Origin: Candidatus Poribacteria bacterium
Lineage (GTDB): Bacteria; Poribacteria; WGA-4E; WGA-3G
Direction: 5' to 3'
Assembly (NCBI GenBank): GCA_003635255.1
Contig: PYJC01000056.1
Span: 1 to 42,970 of the forward strand
Length of the DNA: 42,970 bases
Below the pieces are notes generated by a model. It did no database searches, had not been told where the DNA came from, and worked only from the letters and a program-made list of their open reading frames with translations. The position numbers and the translations under genes are program-made. Shown here piece by piece: positions 33,044-40,843 of the stretch; position 1 is the first letter of the stretch, and every line of letters begins with the position of its first letter.

Positions 33044-34408
33044 ATGAGTCTGACAGTCCGATTAAAAAACATTGGAATTTTAAAGCAGGCAGAATTTTCA
33101 CTGGGCGACTTGACCATCATCTGTGGTGAAAATAACACTGGCAAAACTTATGCTGCTTGTGCACTGTACGGCTTCTTAAGTTCCTGGCGTAATTTTCTCC
33201 GATTCCCAATTAGCAACGCACATATCCAACAAGCACGGACAGAACTGGTTAAGATTGACTTGGCACAAGCAACCGATGACATGCTTACAGAAGCATGCAA
33301 GAAATATACCGAGCAATTGCATAAAATTTTTGCAGCACCCGAAGGTACATTTCAGGATAGTGAATTTCACTTTGAGACAGATGAGATTGACATAGAACAT
33401 AAAAAATTCAACAGCATACTTACAAGCCTCCAAAATCCTGCTTTTATATTTTCAAAGAGCGAAGGAAGCAAAGAAGCAATACTTGCTGCGCGGACAGAAA
33501 AAGAACAAGAAAGAGAAATCGATATAGATAGTGTAAAAAGTGCCATTGATTTTATTATTATTGAAGATATTTTCTCTGGTTCCTTCCCTAGGCCCTTTAT
33601 TGCTTCGGCCGAGCGGACCGGTATCTCAACTTTCCGCAAAGAACTCAACTTTGCCCGAAGCCGGCTGCTTGACGAAATGTGGCATGCGAATCGAAAGATT
33701 GATCTGTGGGAGTTGCGCTATCCTTTTCCAATTCGAGATGACGCGGAATTTATAGGAAGGTTTGAGGATAGTGCTAAAATCAAGAGTTTCATCGCCAAAG
33801 AACATCCAGAAATCTTGGAAGATTTTGCAGACATTGTAGGGGGTAAATATGTCATTACACAAAACGATCAACTCTACTATGTCCCCAAAGACACGCGGCA
33901 CAAATTGACGATGGTTGAAAGCTCAAGCTCTGTCCGTTCGCTTTTAGATATCAGTTTTTATCTCCGTCACGAAGCTGAAAAAGGCGACTTACTTATGATA
34001 GACGAACCCGAATTAAGTCTTCACCCAGAAAACCAACGCCGTATTACCAGACTTTTTGCACGGCTCGCAAATCTGGGTGTCAAAGTCTTCATCACCACCC
34101 ACAGCGATTACATTGTCAAAGAACTCAATACGCTCATCATGCTTAACCATGATAAACCGCACCTGAAAAGAGTTGCTGAGGAAAACGGGTATCAGGACAG
34201 CGAGTTGATTAGTGTTGATCAGGTTAAAGTATATATAGCCGAAAAAGCACTATTGCCATTGGAAGAAGGGCAAAAGAGACGGCGAAGAGGTCACACACTT
34301 GTTCCAGCTAAGATCCACCCTGAGTTAGGTATTGGGGTCTCCAGTTTTGACAAAACGATTGATGACATGAACAGGATTCAGGATGATATTGTGTGGGGGG
34401 AAGAGTAA
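33044..34408 (+). CDS. AAA-family ATPase (AAA_15 / ABC-like), putative defence component
   Basis: This 454-residue protein has an SMC/ABC-type ATPase head split by an insertion. Walker A is GENNTGKT (28-35), an IASAERTGISTF segment typical of AAA_15/AAA_21 proteins is near 186-197, Walker B is LLMIDEPELSLHPENQ (about 315-330) with the acidic pair DE, and the switch histidine is in FITTHSDYIVKELN (near 351). No TOPRIM domain follows; the C-terminal 100 residues are charged (GQKRRRRGH) and unassigned. Such lone ATPases with a small partner are typical of two-gene anti-phage modules. It is followed after 5 bases by a putative nuclease gene. Base composition is somewhat more AT-rich than in its neighbours. 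Confidence 0.75.
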   Translation: MSLTVRLKNIGILKQAEFSLGDLTIICGENNTGKTYAACALYGFLSSWRNFLRFPISNAHIQQARTELVKIDLAQATDDMLTEACKKYTEQLHKIFAAPEGTFQDSEFHFETDEIDIEHKKFNSILTSLQNPAFIFSKSEGSKEAILAARTEKEQEREIDIDSVKSAIDFIIIEDIFSGSFPRPFIASAERTGISTFRKELNFARSRLLDEMWHANRKIDLWELRYPFPIRDDAEFIGRFEDSAKIKSFIAKEHPEILEDFADIVGGKYVITQNDQLYYVPKDTRHKLTMVESSSSVRSLLDISFYLRHEAEKGDLLMIDEPELSLHPENQRRITRLFARLANLGVKVFITTHSDYIVKELNTLIMLNHDKPHLKRVAEENGYQDSELISVDQVKVYIAEKALLPLEEGQKRRRRGHTLVPAKIHPELGIGVSSFDKTIDDMNRIQDDIVWGEE

Positions 34409-34413
34409 GCCTC

Positions 34414-34977
34414 GTGAATGACATACAAATATTACGGGAAATGCTCGTCGGTCGCGCTCAAGTTAGGTTACAACAAAGACACAATAGACTTTCCGTTGAA
34501 TTAACTGATTTGCAAGCTGGCACAACGGTAGAGATAAAAGGCCTACCTCCTGACTCTATTGTTATCAGAGCGGAAGATTTCAAGAACCCTCTTACTATTT
34601 TTAAGGGCTTAAAAGGTGAACGTAAGCGGGCTGATTTCGTGATTGTAGCCAATGATGAAAGTGAAAGAAAGTGGATTATCTGCCTCGAAACTAAGGGTGG
34701 AAATAAAACAAGAACAGAAGTTGTTCAACAATTAAAAGGAGCATACTGCTTTGTCGACTACTGTAGGTGTATAGGGAAGTCGTTTTGGGAATATGAAGAA
34801 TTCCTTGATGGGTATCAGTACCGATTTGTAAGTGTTGTCCGTCTTAACGACCCCAGCAAGCGAAGCACAGAAAACTTTTATTACACGGAGAAATTGCATG
34901 ACCGTCCCGAGGTTTTTCTGAAAATTTCACGAATGTTTTCTATCCATTTCAGTAAGCTAATTGATCCACAGTCCTGA
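34414..34977 (+). CDS. Putative PD-(D/E)xK nuclease partner of the ATPase
   Basis: This protein (187 residues from GTG 34414) contains a pattern that fits PD-(D/E)xK nucleases: KRADFVIVAN (Asp74), then WIICLETKGG (Glu92, Lys94) on the next strand, and a following helix with VVQQLKGAY (Gln105). I recognise no named family. The start is five bases after the ATPase stop; an in-frame GTG at 34393 would overlap that gene. Tight spacing implies one operon and joint function, with the ATPase as sensor and this as effector in a defence role. The nuclease call rests on the D..ExK spacing and is moderate. Its end overlaps the reading frame of the PhyH gene that follows. Confidence 0.55.
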   Translation: MNDIQILREMLVGRAQVRLQQRHNRLSVELTDLQAGTTVEIKGLPPDSIVIRAEDFKNPLTIFKGLKGERKRADFVIVANDESERKWIICLETKGGNKTRTEVVQQLKGAYCFVDYCRCIGKSFWEYEEFLDGYQYRFVSVVRLNDPSKRSTENFYYTEKLHDRPEVFLKISRMFSIHFSKLIDPQS

Positions 34978-35863
34978 AGGAAAAGCAACGACACACACAA
35001 ACGAAACACCAGTCAACCTCGATTGGCACCCGCTCTCAGAAGAAGACATCCGCCATTTTGACGATCAAGGCTATCTCATCGTCCGCAATGTACTGGACTC
35101 AGACACCATCAACGAACTGATTGAGGCAAGCGACCGGCTCATGGCGAGCGATCGGCGCGAGAACCGTCAACAAAATTTCGACGGATTATACGACAGTTTC
35201 CGAAATAGCATCTCTATTCTTGATGCCTTCATCCCGCTACTCACGCAAAAGACCATCCTGCCCGTTGTTGTCCAGCTGCTCGGCGCGCACCTGCAACTCA
35301 TGACCTCACACCTGATATACAAACACCCGGACCCCCAAGGCACTCCCGATACCACTCGCAGACCGGGTTGGCATCGCGACTATGCGATGGCAACAACAAC
35401 ACACGGCAACAAGGTGCCACGCATCTTGCTAAAATGTGCATACTACTTCACCGATCTGAGTGAACCCAATTCCGGCGTAACCCTTGTCGCTCCCGGTAGC
35501 AACCACCTCCTCGAACGGGTTCCCATTCCAAAAGAACAGGCGGATCCAGAAGGTGCCCTTGAAGCGAGTTTACAACCCGGGGATTGCCTACTGTTTGAAA
35601 ACCGTACTTTTCATGCAGGGGCTGCAAATTTAACCAACCAGATCCGTAAAGGTGTAATGTTCGGCTACGGATACCGATGGTTGATGCCGATGGACTATCG
35701 GACACAGGAACAAACGTTGTTAGATAAACTCACGCCACTTGAGCAGTATTTGGTCGGTGAACCCTTCACGAAAACGAAAGAATTCATTCCCAGCGGCAGT
35801 GAAAGTCCCCTCGCTGAATGGTGTGAACAACACGGCGCGCCAGCAGTAAGACCCGTTCATTAG
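34961..35863 (+). CDS. Phytanoyl-CoA dioxygenase-family protein
   Basis: This Fe(II)/2-oxoglutarate-dependent oxygenase of the PhyH family has up to 300 residues. The metal triad is clear: WHRDYAM (His138, Asp140) and RTFHAGAAN (His218), with Arg229 as the likely 2-oxoglutarate ligand. The N-terminal FDDQGYLIVRNVLD is typical. Substrate unknown. The start is unsettled. The only usual codon is TTG 34961, inside the previous gene and without a ribosome binding site. GAAGGA at 34975-34980 instead points to position 34988, where the codon is ACG, one change from ATG. It faces another PhyH gene across a palindrome array. Confidence 0.85.
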   Translation: MIHSPEGKATTHTNETPVNLDWHPLSEEDIRHFDDQGYLIVRNVLDSDTINELIEASDRLMASDRRENRQQNFDGLYDSFRNSISILDAFIPLLTQKTILPVVVQLLGAHLQLMTSHLIYKHPDPQGTPDTTRRPGWHRDYAMATTTHGNKVPRILLKCAYYFTDLSEPNSGVTLVAPGSNHLLERVPIPKEQADPEGALEASLQPGDCLLFENRTFHAGAANLTNQIRKGVMFGYGYRWLMPMDYRTQEQTLLDKLTPLEQYLVGEPFTKTKEFIPSGSESPLAEWCEQHGAPAVRPVH

Positions 35864-35865
35864 TC

Positions 35866-35939
35866 GTAGGAGGGGTTTGTAACCCCGATTGTGGGAGGAG
35901 TTTGTAACCCTAATACGCGGGAGGGGTTTGTAACCCCGA
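35866..35939 (+). repeat. Three GTAGG-type palindromes between convergent PhyH genes
   Basis: Three elements in a row have the form G(T/C/G)(A/G)GG-AGGGGTTTGTAACCCC. Arms GGGGTT and AACCCC surround TTGT-type loops, starting near 35866, 35891 and 35916; the middle copy has AGGAGTTTGTAACCC with weaker pairing. They fill the gap between two convergent genes and may act as bidirectional terminators. They share the GTAGGA flank with arrays at 6510, 13430 and 18718 but have different arms. Confidence 0.75.
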
Positions 35940-36749
35940 TTATGTTAATGTAACAACGTCCTTTTTAACAATCTCTTTCGTATGATAATGGTCTGCACGA
36001 GAAATCAGTTCCAAAGTTTCCGGCGACAACCGTCCCCGAACCTCCTCAGATACGCGACTCTCACCGCGGTGTTGCGGTCTGTAGCGTAAGGTCAGGACAC
36101 AACGATATCGATCCTGCGGTTTCCAAGGCAGCGCACCGTGTGTCAGGAGTTCAGAGATAATCACGAAATCCCCTGCCTTCGGTGTGACGTTAACCACGCC
36201 AGGTGGAATGTCATCGGCATCTTCAATCTTTCCGTTGTTATAGAGGTGTTCGGGACGATCGAAAAAGGTCTTGTGTGTACCGGGAACAACCAGCAACCCG
36301 CCATCTCCCGGATGTACATCGTACAGGTAGGGAAAAACGACAAAATCATCACAAAAAATGCGACCATCCCGGACCTCATAGCGGTTGCAATGCCATCCAA
36401 AATCTTCGCGTGCGCAATGCAAACGGAGTCCTTCCGCCGACTCCGACACGCCCGCCCGATCCGCAATCATCGTGCCACGAAAGAGTTGCGGCTTATCCCT
36501 TGTCAACTCTTTGATGATGGGCCAAGTCGCTCGGTGCAGTGTGAGTGCTTCTAAGGGTTTCGCGAAGGCAAAGCCGTTCGGCAGGTTTTTTTGGCTGGAA
36601 TCAAATCCGGGAGGGAGTTCTTCGGTAGGCGTATTGATGTATTCATTTGCTGCTGCTTGTGCCGCTTTCAGTTCTTCGTCACTGAGAGCATTCTTCAGGT
36701 GAAGGTATCCGGTAACATCAAATAGATACCGCTGTTCAGGGGTCATCAT
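35940..36749 (-). CDS. Phytanoyl-CoA dioxygenase-family protein, divergent metal motif
   Basis: This protein (269 residues from ATG 36749) belongs to the PhyH superfamily: RYLFDVTGYLHLKNALSD at the N-terminus, YDVHPGDGGLLVVPGTHKTFF in the jelly roll and LLTHGALPW (distal His204) near the end. The usual HxD is not obvious; the candidates are LHCARED (His111) and WHCNRYE (His120 followed by Asn122). Subgroups with LHGG-type motifs exist in the superfamily, so it may still bind iron, but this is unproved. GAGGAG 9 bases before ATG 36749 fixes the start; ATGs at 36770 and 36836 lie upstream without such a site. Confidence 0.8.
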   Translation of the reverse strand: MMTPEQRYLFDVTGYLHLKNALSDEELKAAQAAANEYINTPTEELPPGFDSSQKNLPNGFAFAKPLEALTLHRATWPIIKELTRDKPQLFRGTMIADRAGVSESAEGLRLHCAREDFGWHCNRYEVRDGRIFCDDFVVFPYLYDVHPGDGGLLVVPGTHKTFFDRPEHLYNNGKIEDADDIPPGVVNVTPKAGDFVIISELLTHGALPWKPQDRYRCVLTLRYRPQHRGESRVSEEVRGRLSPETLELISRADHYHTKEIVKKDVVTLT

Positions 36750-36825
36750 CGCATTTTGCTCCTCATTCATGCCAATTGGGTAATTTATATTCAAAATATT
36801 CAGGATAAGCGTCAGGTTCGTAGTA

Positions 36826-36874
36826 GGGCGATTCATCGCCCGTTTTTACCTCTCAAACGCGCAATAAATTGCGC
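36826..36874. repeat. Two hairpins upstream of the minus-strand PhyH gene
   Basis: GGGCGAT/ATCGCCC (36826-36832 with 36835-36841) and GCGCAAT/ATTGCGC (36859-36865 with 36868-36874) are perfect inverted repeats 17 bases apart. They are flanked by GTAGTA on the left and TACTAC on the right, so the whole block is itself an inverted arrangement. It belongs to the same style of extragenic palindromes as the other repeats. Confidence 0.65.
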
Positions 36875-36930
36875 TACTACAAACCAAAATTATGAATCAT
36901 CCTCAACTATTTAACTCGAAATGCCGATTT

Positions 36931-38199
36931 CTAAGATGCTGGAGTCTCCCACACAGGCCAATCATTCTCCTGCAGCTGCTTGAACAATTTATCAAACGCT
37001 TCACTACCGTCATCCCCCCACTCGTCCAGACGCACCCCCGGCGCATAAGATTCGTCCACGCCCTGCTTCATGAGACGTTCCGCCTGTTGGAGGTTCCGGT
37101 AGTAGTGCTTTACCCCCCCCGGCAAAGTGACAACAGAGATATGTCGCTCCCATTTCGGCTCAGGTGTCTCGGAATAGCGTTCCACAGCATCTTCATCTAA
37201 CACAACCCCGAGACCAGTACCCTCTGGCACCTGCATGAACCCTCGCTGGACTGTGTGTGGCGTAACAATCAAATCGTCTTCATAAGCATGACTGGCAGTA
37301 ACACCCGGCAGCGTGGCTGTCGGCATCACGGCTCCGAGATGACACGCAAACGCTGCGGTAATACCCGTACCGACATACTGTAGCAGGATCGGTGTATTCG
37401 CGGCAGCAAAAGCCCAGCCCGATGCCAATGCACTTTTGATAGTTTCATGACTACACAGCGCACCGTCGAAATCTCCTGCCCGAAGCCCAATCCAAGGACC
37501 AGAGGGTTGACGCGACGCGCCCTCTCGAATAACACCGACACCGTGCAGATAAAACGGAATCCGAATCTCTTGATGCAACCGCCGCCATCCCTCCACATCA
37601 TACGCGAAAATCGGCTCCTCAAGACCTTTAACAACGGGAATTTTCTCCAGTTCCCGCAAGATAGGCAGTGCTTTCTCAACATTGATTAACGAACCGTTGA
37701 AGTCAAACTCCACACGGAAGTCCGGCGGCGCGACCTCCTGAATCGCCTCTGACTGCACAACGACATCGTAGAAGGCGCGTGCCTTGCACTTGAGACCGCG
37801 GTATCCGCGTTCAGCCGCAACCTGAACCTCGTCGGCAGTATCTTCGGGCGACATGCACGGCATCCACCATCCCATCGCGACCCACTGCCGAACCTGCTGT
37901 CCCATCAGTTTCCACGCTGGCAATCCGAGGTGTTTCCCCATAAGATCGTAGCACGCCATGTCGAGGTTAAAACGTCCTTCACCCATGACATGATCAAATG
38001 GGTTCGTGCCGAGATAGGTATCTAATACGTCCCGATCAAAAGGCGGTCCTGGATTTTCTCCGAGACCGATGAGACCGCTATCGGTATAGAATTTATAGAC
38101 CGTGATCAACTCGGTCATTGCAAAATGGTAATATCTTTTACGAATCCGCTCCTCATAAGGCACACGCAACGGAATCGCTTCAATCTCAGTAATTTTCAT
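36931..38199 (-). CDS. Enolase-superfamily enzyme (mandelate racemase / muconate lactonizing type)
   Basis: This 422-residue protein has a capping domain (VYKFYTDSGLIGLGENPGPP) and a barrel. The KxK proton-abstraction motif is GLKCKAR (Lys137, Lys139), the first metal ligand Asp166 (VEFDFNG) and the second in GLEEPIF (Glu194 or Glu195). At the expected third metal position the sequence is FYLHGVG with His219 instead of Asp or Glu, so activity may be altered. The C-terminal 60 residues are extra (KHYYRNLQQAERLMKQGVDE). It follows the alcohol dehydrogenase gene by 12 bases on the same strand, which suggests joint oxidation and dehydration of a sugar derivative. Substrate unknown. Confidence 0.8.
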   Translation of the reverse strand: MKITEIEAIPLRVPYEERIRKRYYHFAMTELITVYKFYTDSGLIGLGENPGPPFDRDVLDTYLGTNPFDHVMGEGRFNLDMACYDLMGKHLGLPAWKLMGQQVRQWVAMGWWMPCMSPEDTADEVQVAAERGYRGLKCKARAFYDVVVQSEAIQEVAPPDFRVEFDFNGSLINVEKALPILRELEKIPVVKGLEEPIFAYDVEGWRRLHQEIRIPFYLHGVGVIREGASRQPSGPWIGLRAGDFDGALCSHETIKSALASGWAFAAANTPILLQYVGTGITAAFACHLGAVMPTATLPGVTASHAYEDDLIVTPHTVQRGFMQVPEGTGLGVVLDEDAVERYSETPEPKWERHISVVTLPGGVKHYYRNLQQAERLMKQGVDESYAPGVRLDEWGDDGSEAFDKLFKQLQENDWPVWETPAS

Positions 38200-38211
38200 C
38201 TGTTACTACCC

Positions 38212-39285
38212 TCACGGCACTAACTGCACCTTAATCGAATCCGTCCCTTTTCGAACCATCTCAAATCCCGTGAGATAGTCCTCCAACGGCAGTTGATGCG
38301 TCACAATGTGACGCACATCAATTAAACCGCGGTAGATATAGTCAATCGCCAACGGATACGCATAGGGTCCCAAATGCGAACCGTGGATGTTCAACTCTTT
38401 CGTATCACCGATGATTGTCCAATCCACAGTCACGGGTTCCCGCATGACACTAAATTCGACAAAGGTGCCTGCCTTCCGAATCATGTGTAGTCCCTGTTCA
38501 ACCGCCTTCGGATGTCCCGTCGCCTCAATATAGACATCGCATCCGTAGCCTTCGGTCAAATCTAATATCTCTTGGACAGCATCCGTTTCCGACGGATTGA
38601 TCCCGATATCCGCACCCAGCTTCTTAGCAACCTCTAACCGTTGTGGCATCAGGTCAATAGCGATAAGCACGCCGGGGTTTTTCAACTTCGCTGCGCCAAT
38701 CATGCCGAGTCCAAGCGTTCCTGCCCCTGCAACCACGACAACATCACCAAATTCAATGTTGCCTCGTTGGACAGCGTGAATCGAGCAAGCAAGCGGTTCA
38801 ATCACCGCTGCATTCGCTATCGGAATCTCAGAAGGCACCTTGTAGACGAGCGAACGCGCTGGAAACTTCATATAATCCGCCATACCACCATTGACAACCG
38901 GTTGAAATCCATAGATGTTATGGACTTGACAGAGCCAATACTTCCCCGTCCGGCAATACCGACATTCCCAACACGGAACGATCTGTTCCGCGATGGCACG
39001 GTCACCGATTTCAAGCTTGTATTTCTCGGTTGCTCCCGGACCGAGTTCTATAACTTCACCGATGAATTCGTGACCAGCGATTACGGGTGCCTCTACATAC
39101 GGCTGGCGGTGCTCGTCACCCCAGAAAAGCGGCGCGCCTGTGTAGCATTTGATGTCGCTCGCGCAAACGCCGCAGGCATCTACCTTAATAACGACTTCAC
39201 CTGGACCCGCTTCCGGCATCGGGACCTCTTCAAGGCGGTAATCGAAAGGTTCGCGACACATAATCGCACGCATCGTTCTCGGCAT
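38212..39285 (-). CDS. Zinc-dependent alcohol/polyol dehydrogenase (MDR family)
   Basis: This protein (357 residues from ATG 39285) is a medium-chain dehydrogenase of the sorbitol/threonine dehydrogenase type. Catalytic zinc positions are Cys41 (CGVCASDIK) with His72-Glu73 (AGHEFIG); structural zinc Cys105, 108, 111 and 119 lie in PCWECRYCRTGKYWLC. The Rossmann motif GAGTLGLGMIG and IAIDLMPQRLEVAKKLGAD show NAD(P) binding, with Asp after the second strand favouring NAD. AAGGAG 7 bases before ATG 39285 sets the start; a longer reading to 39333 lacks such a site. It is probably in an operon with the enolase-superfamily gene downstream. Confidence 0.88.
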   Translation of the reverse strand: MPRTMRAIMCREPFDYRLEEVPMPEAGPGEVVIKVDACGVCASDIKCYTGAPLFWGDEHRQPYVEAPVIAGHEFIGEVIELGPGATEKYKLEIGDRAIAEQIVPCWECRYCRTGKYWLCQVHNIYGFQPVVNGGMADYMKFPARSLVYKVPSEIPIANAAVIEPLACSIHAVQRGNIEFGDVVVVAGAGTLGLGMIGAAKLKNPGVLIAIDLMPQRLEVAKKLGADIGINPSETDAVQEILDLTEGYGCDVYIEATGHPKAVEQGLHMIRKAGTFVEFSVMREPVTVDWTIIGDTKELNIHGSHLGPYAYPLAIDYIYRGLIDVRHIVTHQLPLEDYLTGFEMVRKGTDSIKVQLVP

Positions 39286-39356
39286 TCCGACTCTCCTTAT
39301 GGAATTCACAGTAGCATCGTAAATTGACACCACCTACGGTTGTGTGTAGATCGAAT

Positions 39357-39869
39357 CTAAGGGCGGTGCAAAATATGATAGGCGGCGATACCTAACGAAA
39401 CATGGACGTTCAGCGATGCCCCTGCCCCATACATTGGAAGGAAAACGACCATATCGCAGGCAGCAAGCGTCCGTTTCGTTACGCCGTGGTCCTCGTGTCC
39501 CACGACGAGACAGATTTTATCAGGATAGTCTACTGCATCATAACGGACGGACTGCGCCGTAACTTCCAGAGCATAACTCGTGTAACCGTCCGCTTTGAGC
39601 GATACGATTGCATCCGCCGCCTGCTCTACATACCGCCACTTTACCCGTCTATGCTTGCCTCGCGCGACTTTGCGGACAAGCGGGTGGGGTGGTTGCGCAC
39701 TGATACCTGTCAGGATGAGTTCTTTGACGCGGCACGCATCCGCTATCCGAAATGCTGAACCTACATTAACCGGGTCTTGCACGTCTTGTAGGATAAAAAC
39801 CAGTTCTCTTTCCGGTGGTTCCGACTGTTTCAGAAAATCTTTGAGCGGTTTGCCGCGTAATTGCTTCAT
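39357..39869 (-). CDS. TrmH/SpoU-family RNA 2'-O-methyltransferase
   Basis: This 170-residue SPOUT-fold methyltransferase contains just the catalytic domain. Motif 1 is LQDVQDPVNVGSAFRIADAC (Asn35, Arg41), motif 2 ICLVVGHEDHGVTKRTL, and motif 3 VFLPMYGAGASLNVHVSLGI, which together form the knotted SAM site. It methylates a ribose in tRNA or rRNA; the target position cannot be told because no substrate-binding extension is present. It lies 8 bases after the aldo/keto reductase gene on the same strand, probably by operon rather than functional linkage. Confidence 0.9.
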   Translation of the reverse strand: MKQLRGKPLKDFLKQSEPPERELVFILQDVQDPVNVGSAFRIADACRVKELILTGISAQPPHPLVRKVARGKHRRVKWRYVEQAADAIVSLKADGYTSYALEVTAQSVRYDAVDYPDKICLVVGHEDHGVTKRTLAACDMVVFLPMYGAGASLNVHVSLGIAAYHILHRP

Positions 39870-39876
39870 CCGAAAT

Positions 39877-40653
39877 TTAAGCCGCTTTGCGCTGTATCAA
39901 ACGCCGTCTCGCACTCGCGCGTGCAAGCCCAACATCTAACGTGATATGGTGATACTCAGTCATACCGAGATTGATCGCATGCGCCGTCTCGAGGTTGAAC
40001 CCCCACTCGATCCATTCCGGTATATCTGCCTCTGGAACATCACCCGCGACGACGACTTTCATGATACTGATACCCTTCCCGATGTCATACGCGCGTTGGA
40101 GGTATTCGAGATGCTTGTCAAGGGGACCCCCTTCTAACATCCGACCCTCTTTGTTCGCTGTCGCCAAGATAACCTCAAGTTCTGGGTGATCAATCACAGC
40201 ATCCATCACAGAACCTGTGTAGGTGTGCGTGGAGCAACCGATGACCCGGATTTTGCCAGCGGCTTTTGCTTCTCGGAACGCCTCTAACGCCCCCTCACGT
40301 GATACCAAATCTTCGGGGGTGGAAATGCCATGCAACAGCAAAACATCCAAGTAATCCGTTTGCAGCTCCCGCAGCGAACGCGTGATGCTCGCCTTAGCAC
40401 CCTCGTAATCTTTCGCGCCAGTCTTCGTCTGAATGACGACTTCATCTCTGCGAATCTGTCGGACTGCGTCTCCGAGATGCGGTTGCGTCCCATACCCTTC
40501 AGCAGTATCCCAGAAGGTAACGCCTTCATCAAGTGCTTTCAACATCAGTTTGCTACCCGCTTCGATAGTATCGCAGGTGTTTTTAATCCGTCCCGCGCCG
40601 AAACAGAGCCGCGAGATCTCTAAACCCGTTTTTCCGTACGCTAAATATTCCAT
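39877..40653 (-). CDS. Aldo/keto reductase
   Basis: This protein (258 residues from ATG 40653) is a TIM-barrel NADPH-dependent oxidoreductase. The catalytic tetrad is visible: Asp49 (TFWDTAEGYG), Tyr54, Lys77 (VVIQTKTGA) and His108 (DVLLLHGIS). It is shorter than the 300-330 residues usual, and the C-terminal cofactor-binding region looks reduced (ISIMKVVVAGDV, then a basic tail RASARRRLIQRKA). GGAGG 5 bases before the ATG fixes the start. It leads a minus-strand group with the TrmH-family gene. Confidence 0.82.
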   Translation of the reverse strand: MEYLAYGKTGLEISRLCFGAGRIKNTCDTIEAGSKLMLKALDEGVTFWDTAEGYGTQPHLGDAVRQIRRDEVVIQTKTGAKDYEGAKASITRSLRELQTDYLDVLLLHGISTPEDLVSREGALEAFREAKAAGKIRVIGCSTHTYTGSVMDAVIDHPELEVILATANKEGRMLEGGPLDKHLEYLQRAYDIGKGISIMKVVVAGDVPEADIPEWIEWGFNLETAHAINLGMTEYHHITLDVGLARASARRRLIQRKAA

Positions 40654-40779
40654 TGTGTCCTCCACATCCAATTATTGGCTTCTTCAGGAGATGCTTGTGT
40701 GACGATGATTTGTAAACTGGTTCAGATACGCTTTAATATACTTTAACCGAATTTCACCCAAAAACGCAACCCTTTTTTC

Positions 40780-40808
40780 TTGGTAACAAATCAGTTTTCA
40801 AGTATCAT
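40780..40808 (+). promoter_or_regulatory. Promoter of the NagA-like gene
   Basis: TTGGTA (40780-40785) and TATCAT (40803-40808) have a 17-bp spacer. The start near 40815 leaves about 29 nt before the ATG at 40844. Confidence 0.5.
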
Positions 40809-40843
40809 AAGAATAGCACTCAAACGTTGTAGAGGTATTATTC

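Noticed and set aside
38641..39327. 228-codon plus-strand ORF opposite the alcohol dehydrogenase gene
   Set aside because: The minus-strand frame carries the zinc and Rossmann motifs and a strong ribosome binding site; this long antisense frame is a codon-bias shadow.
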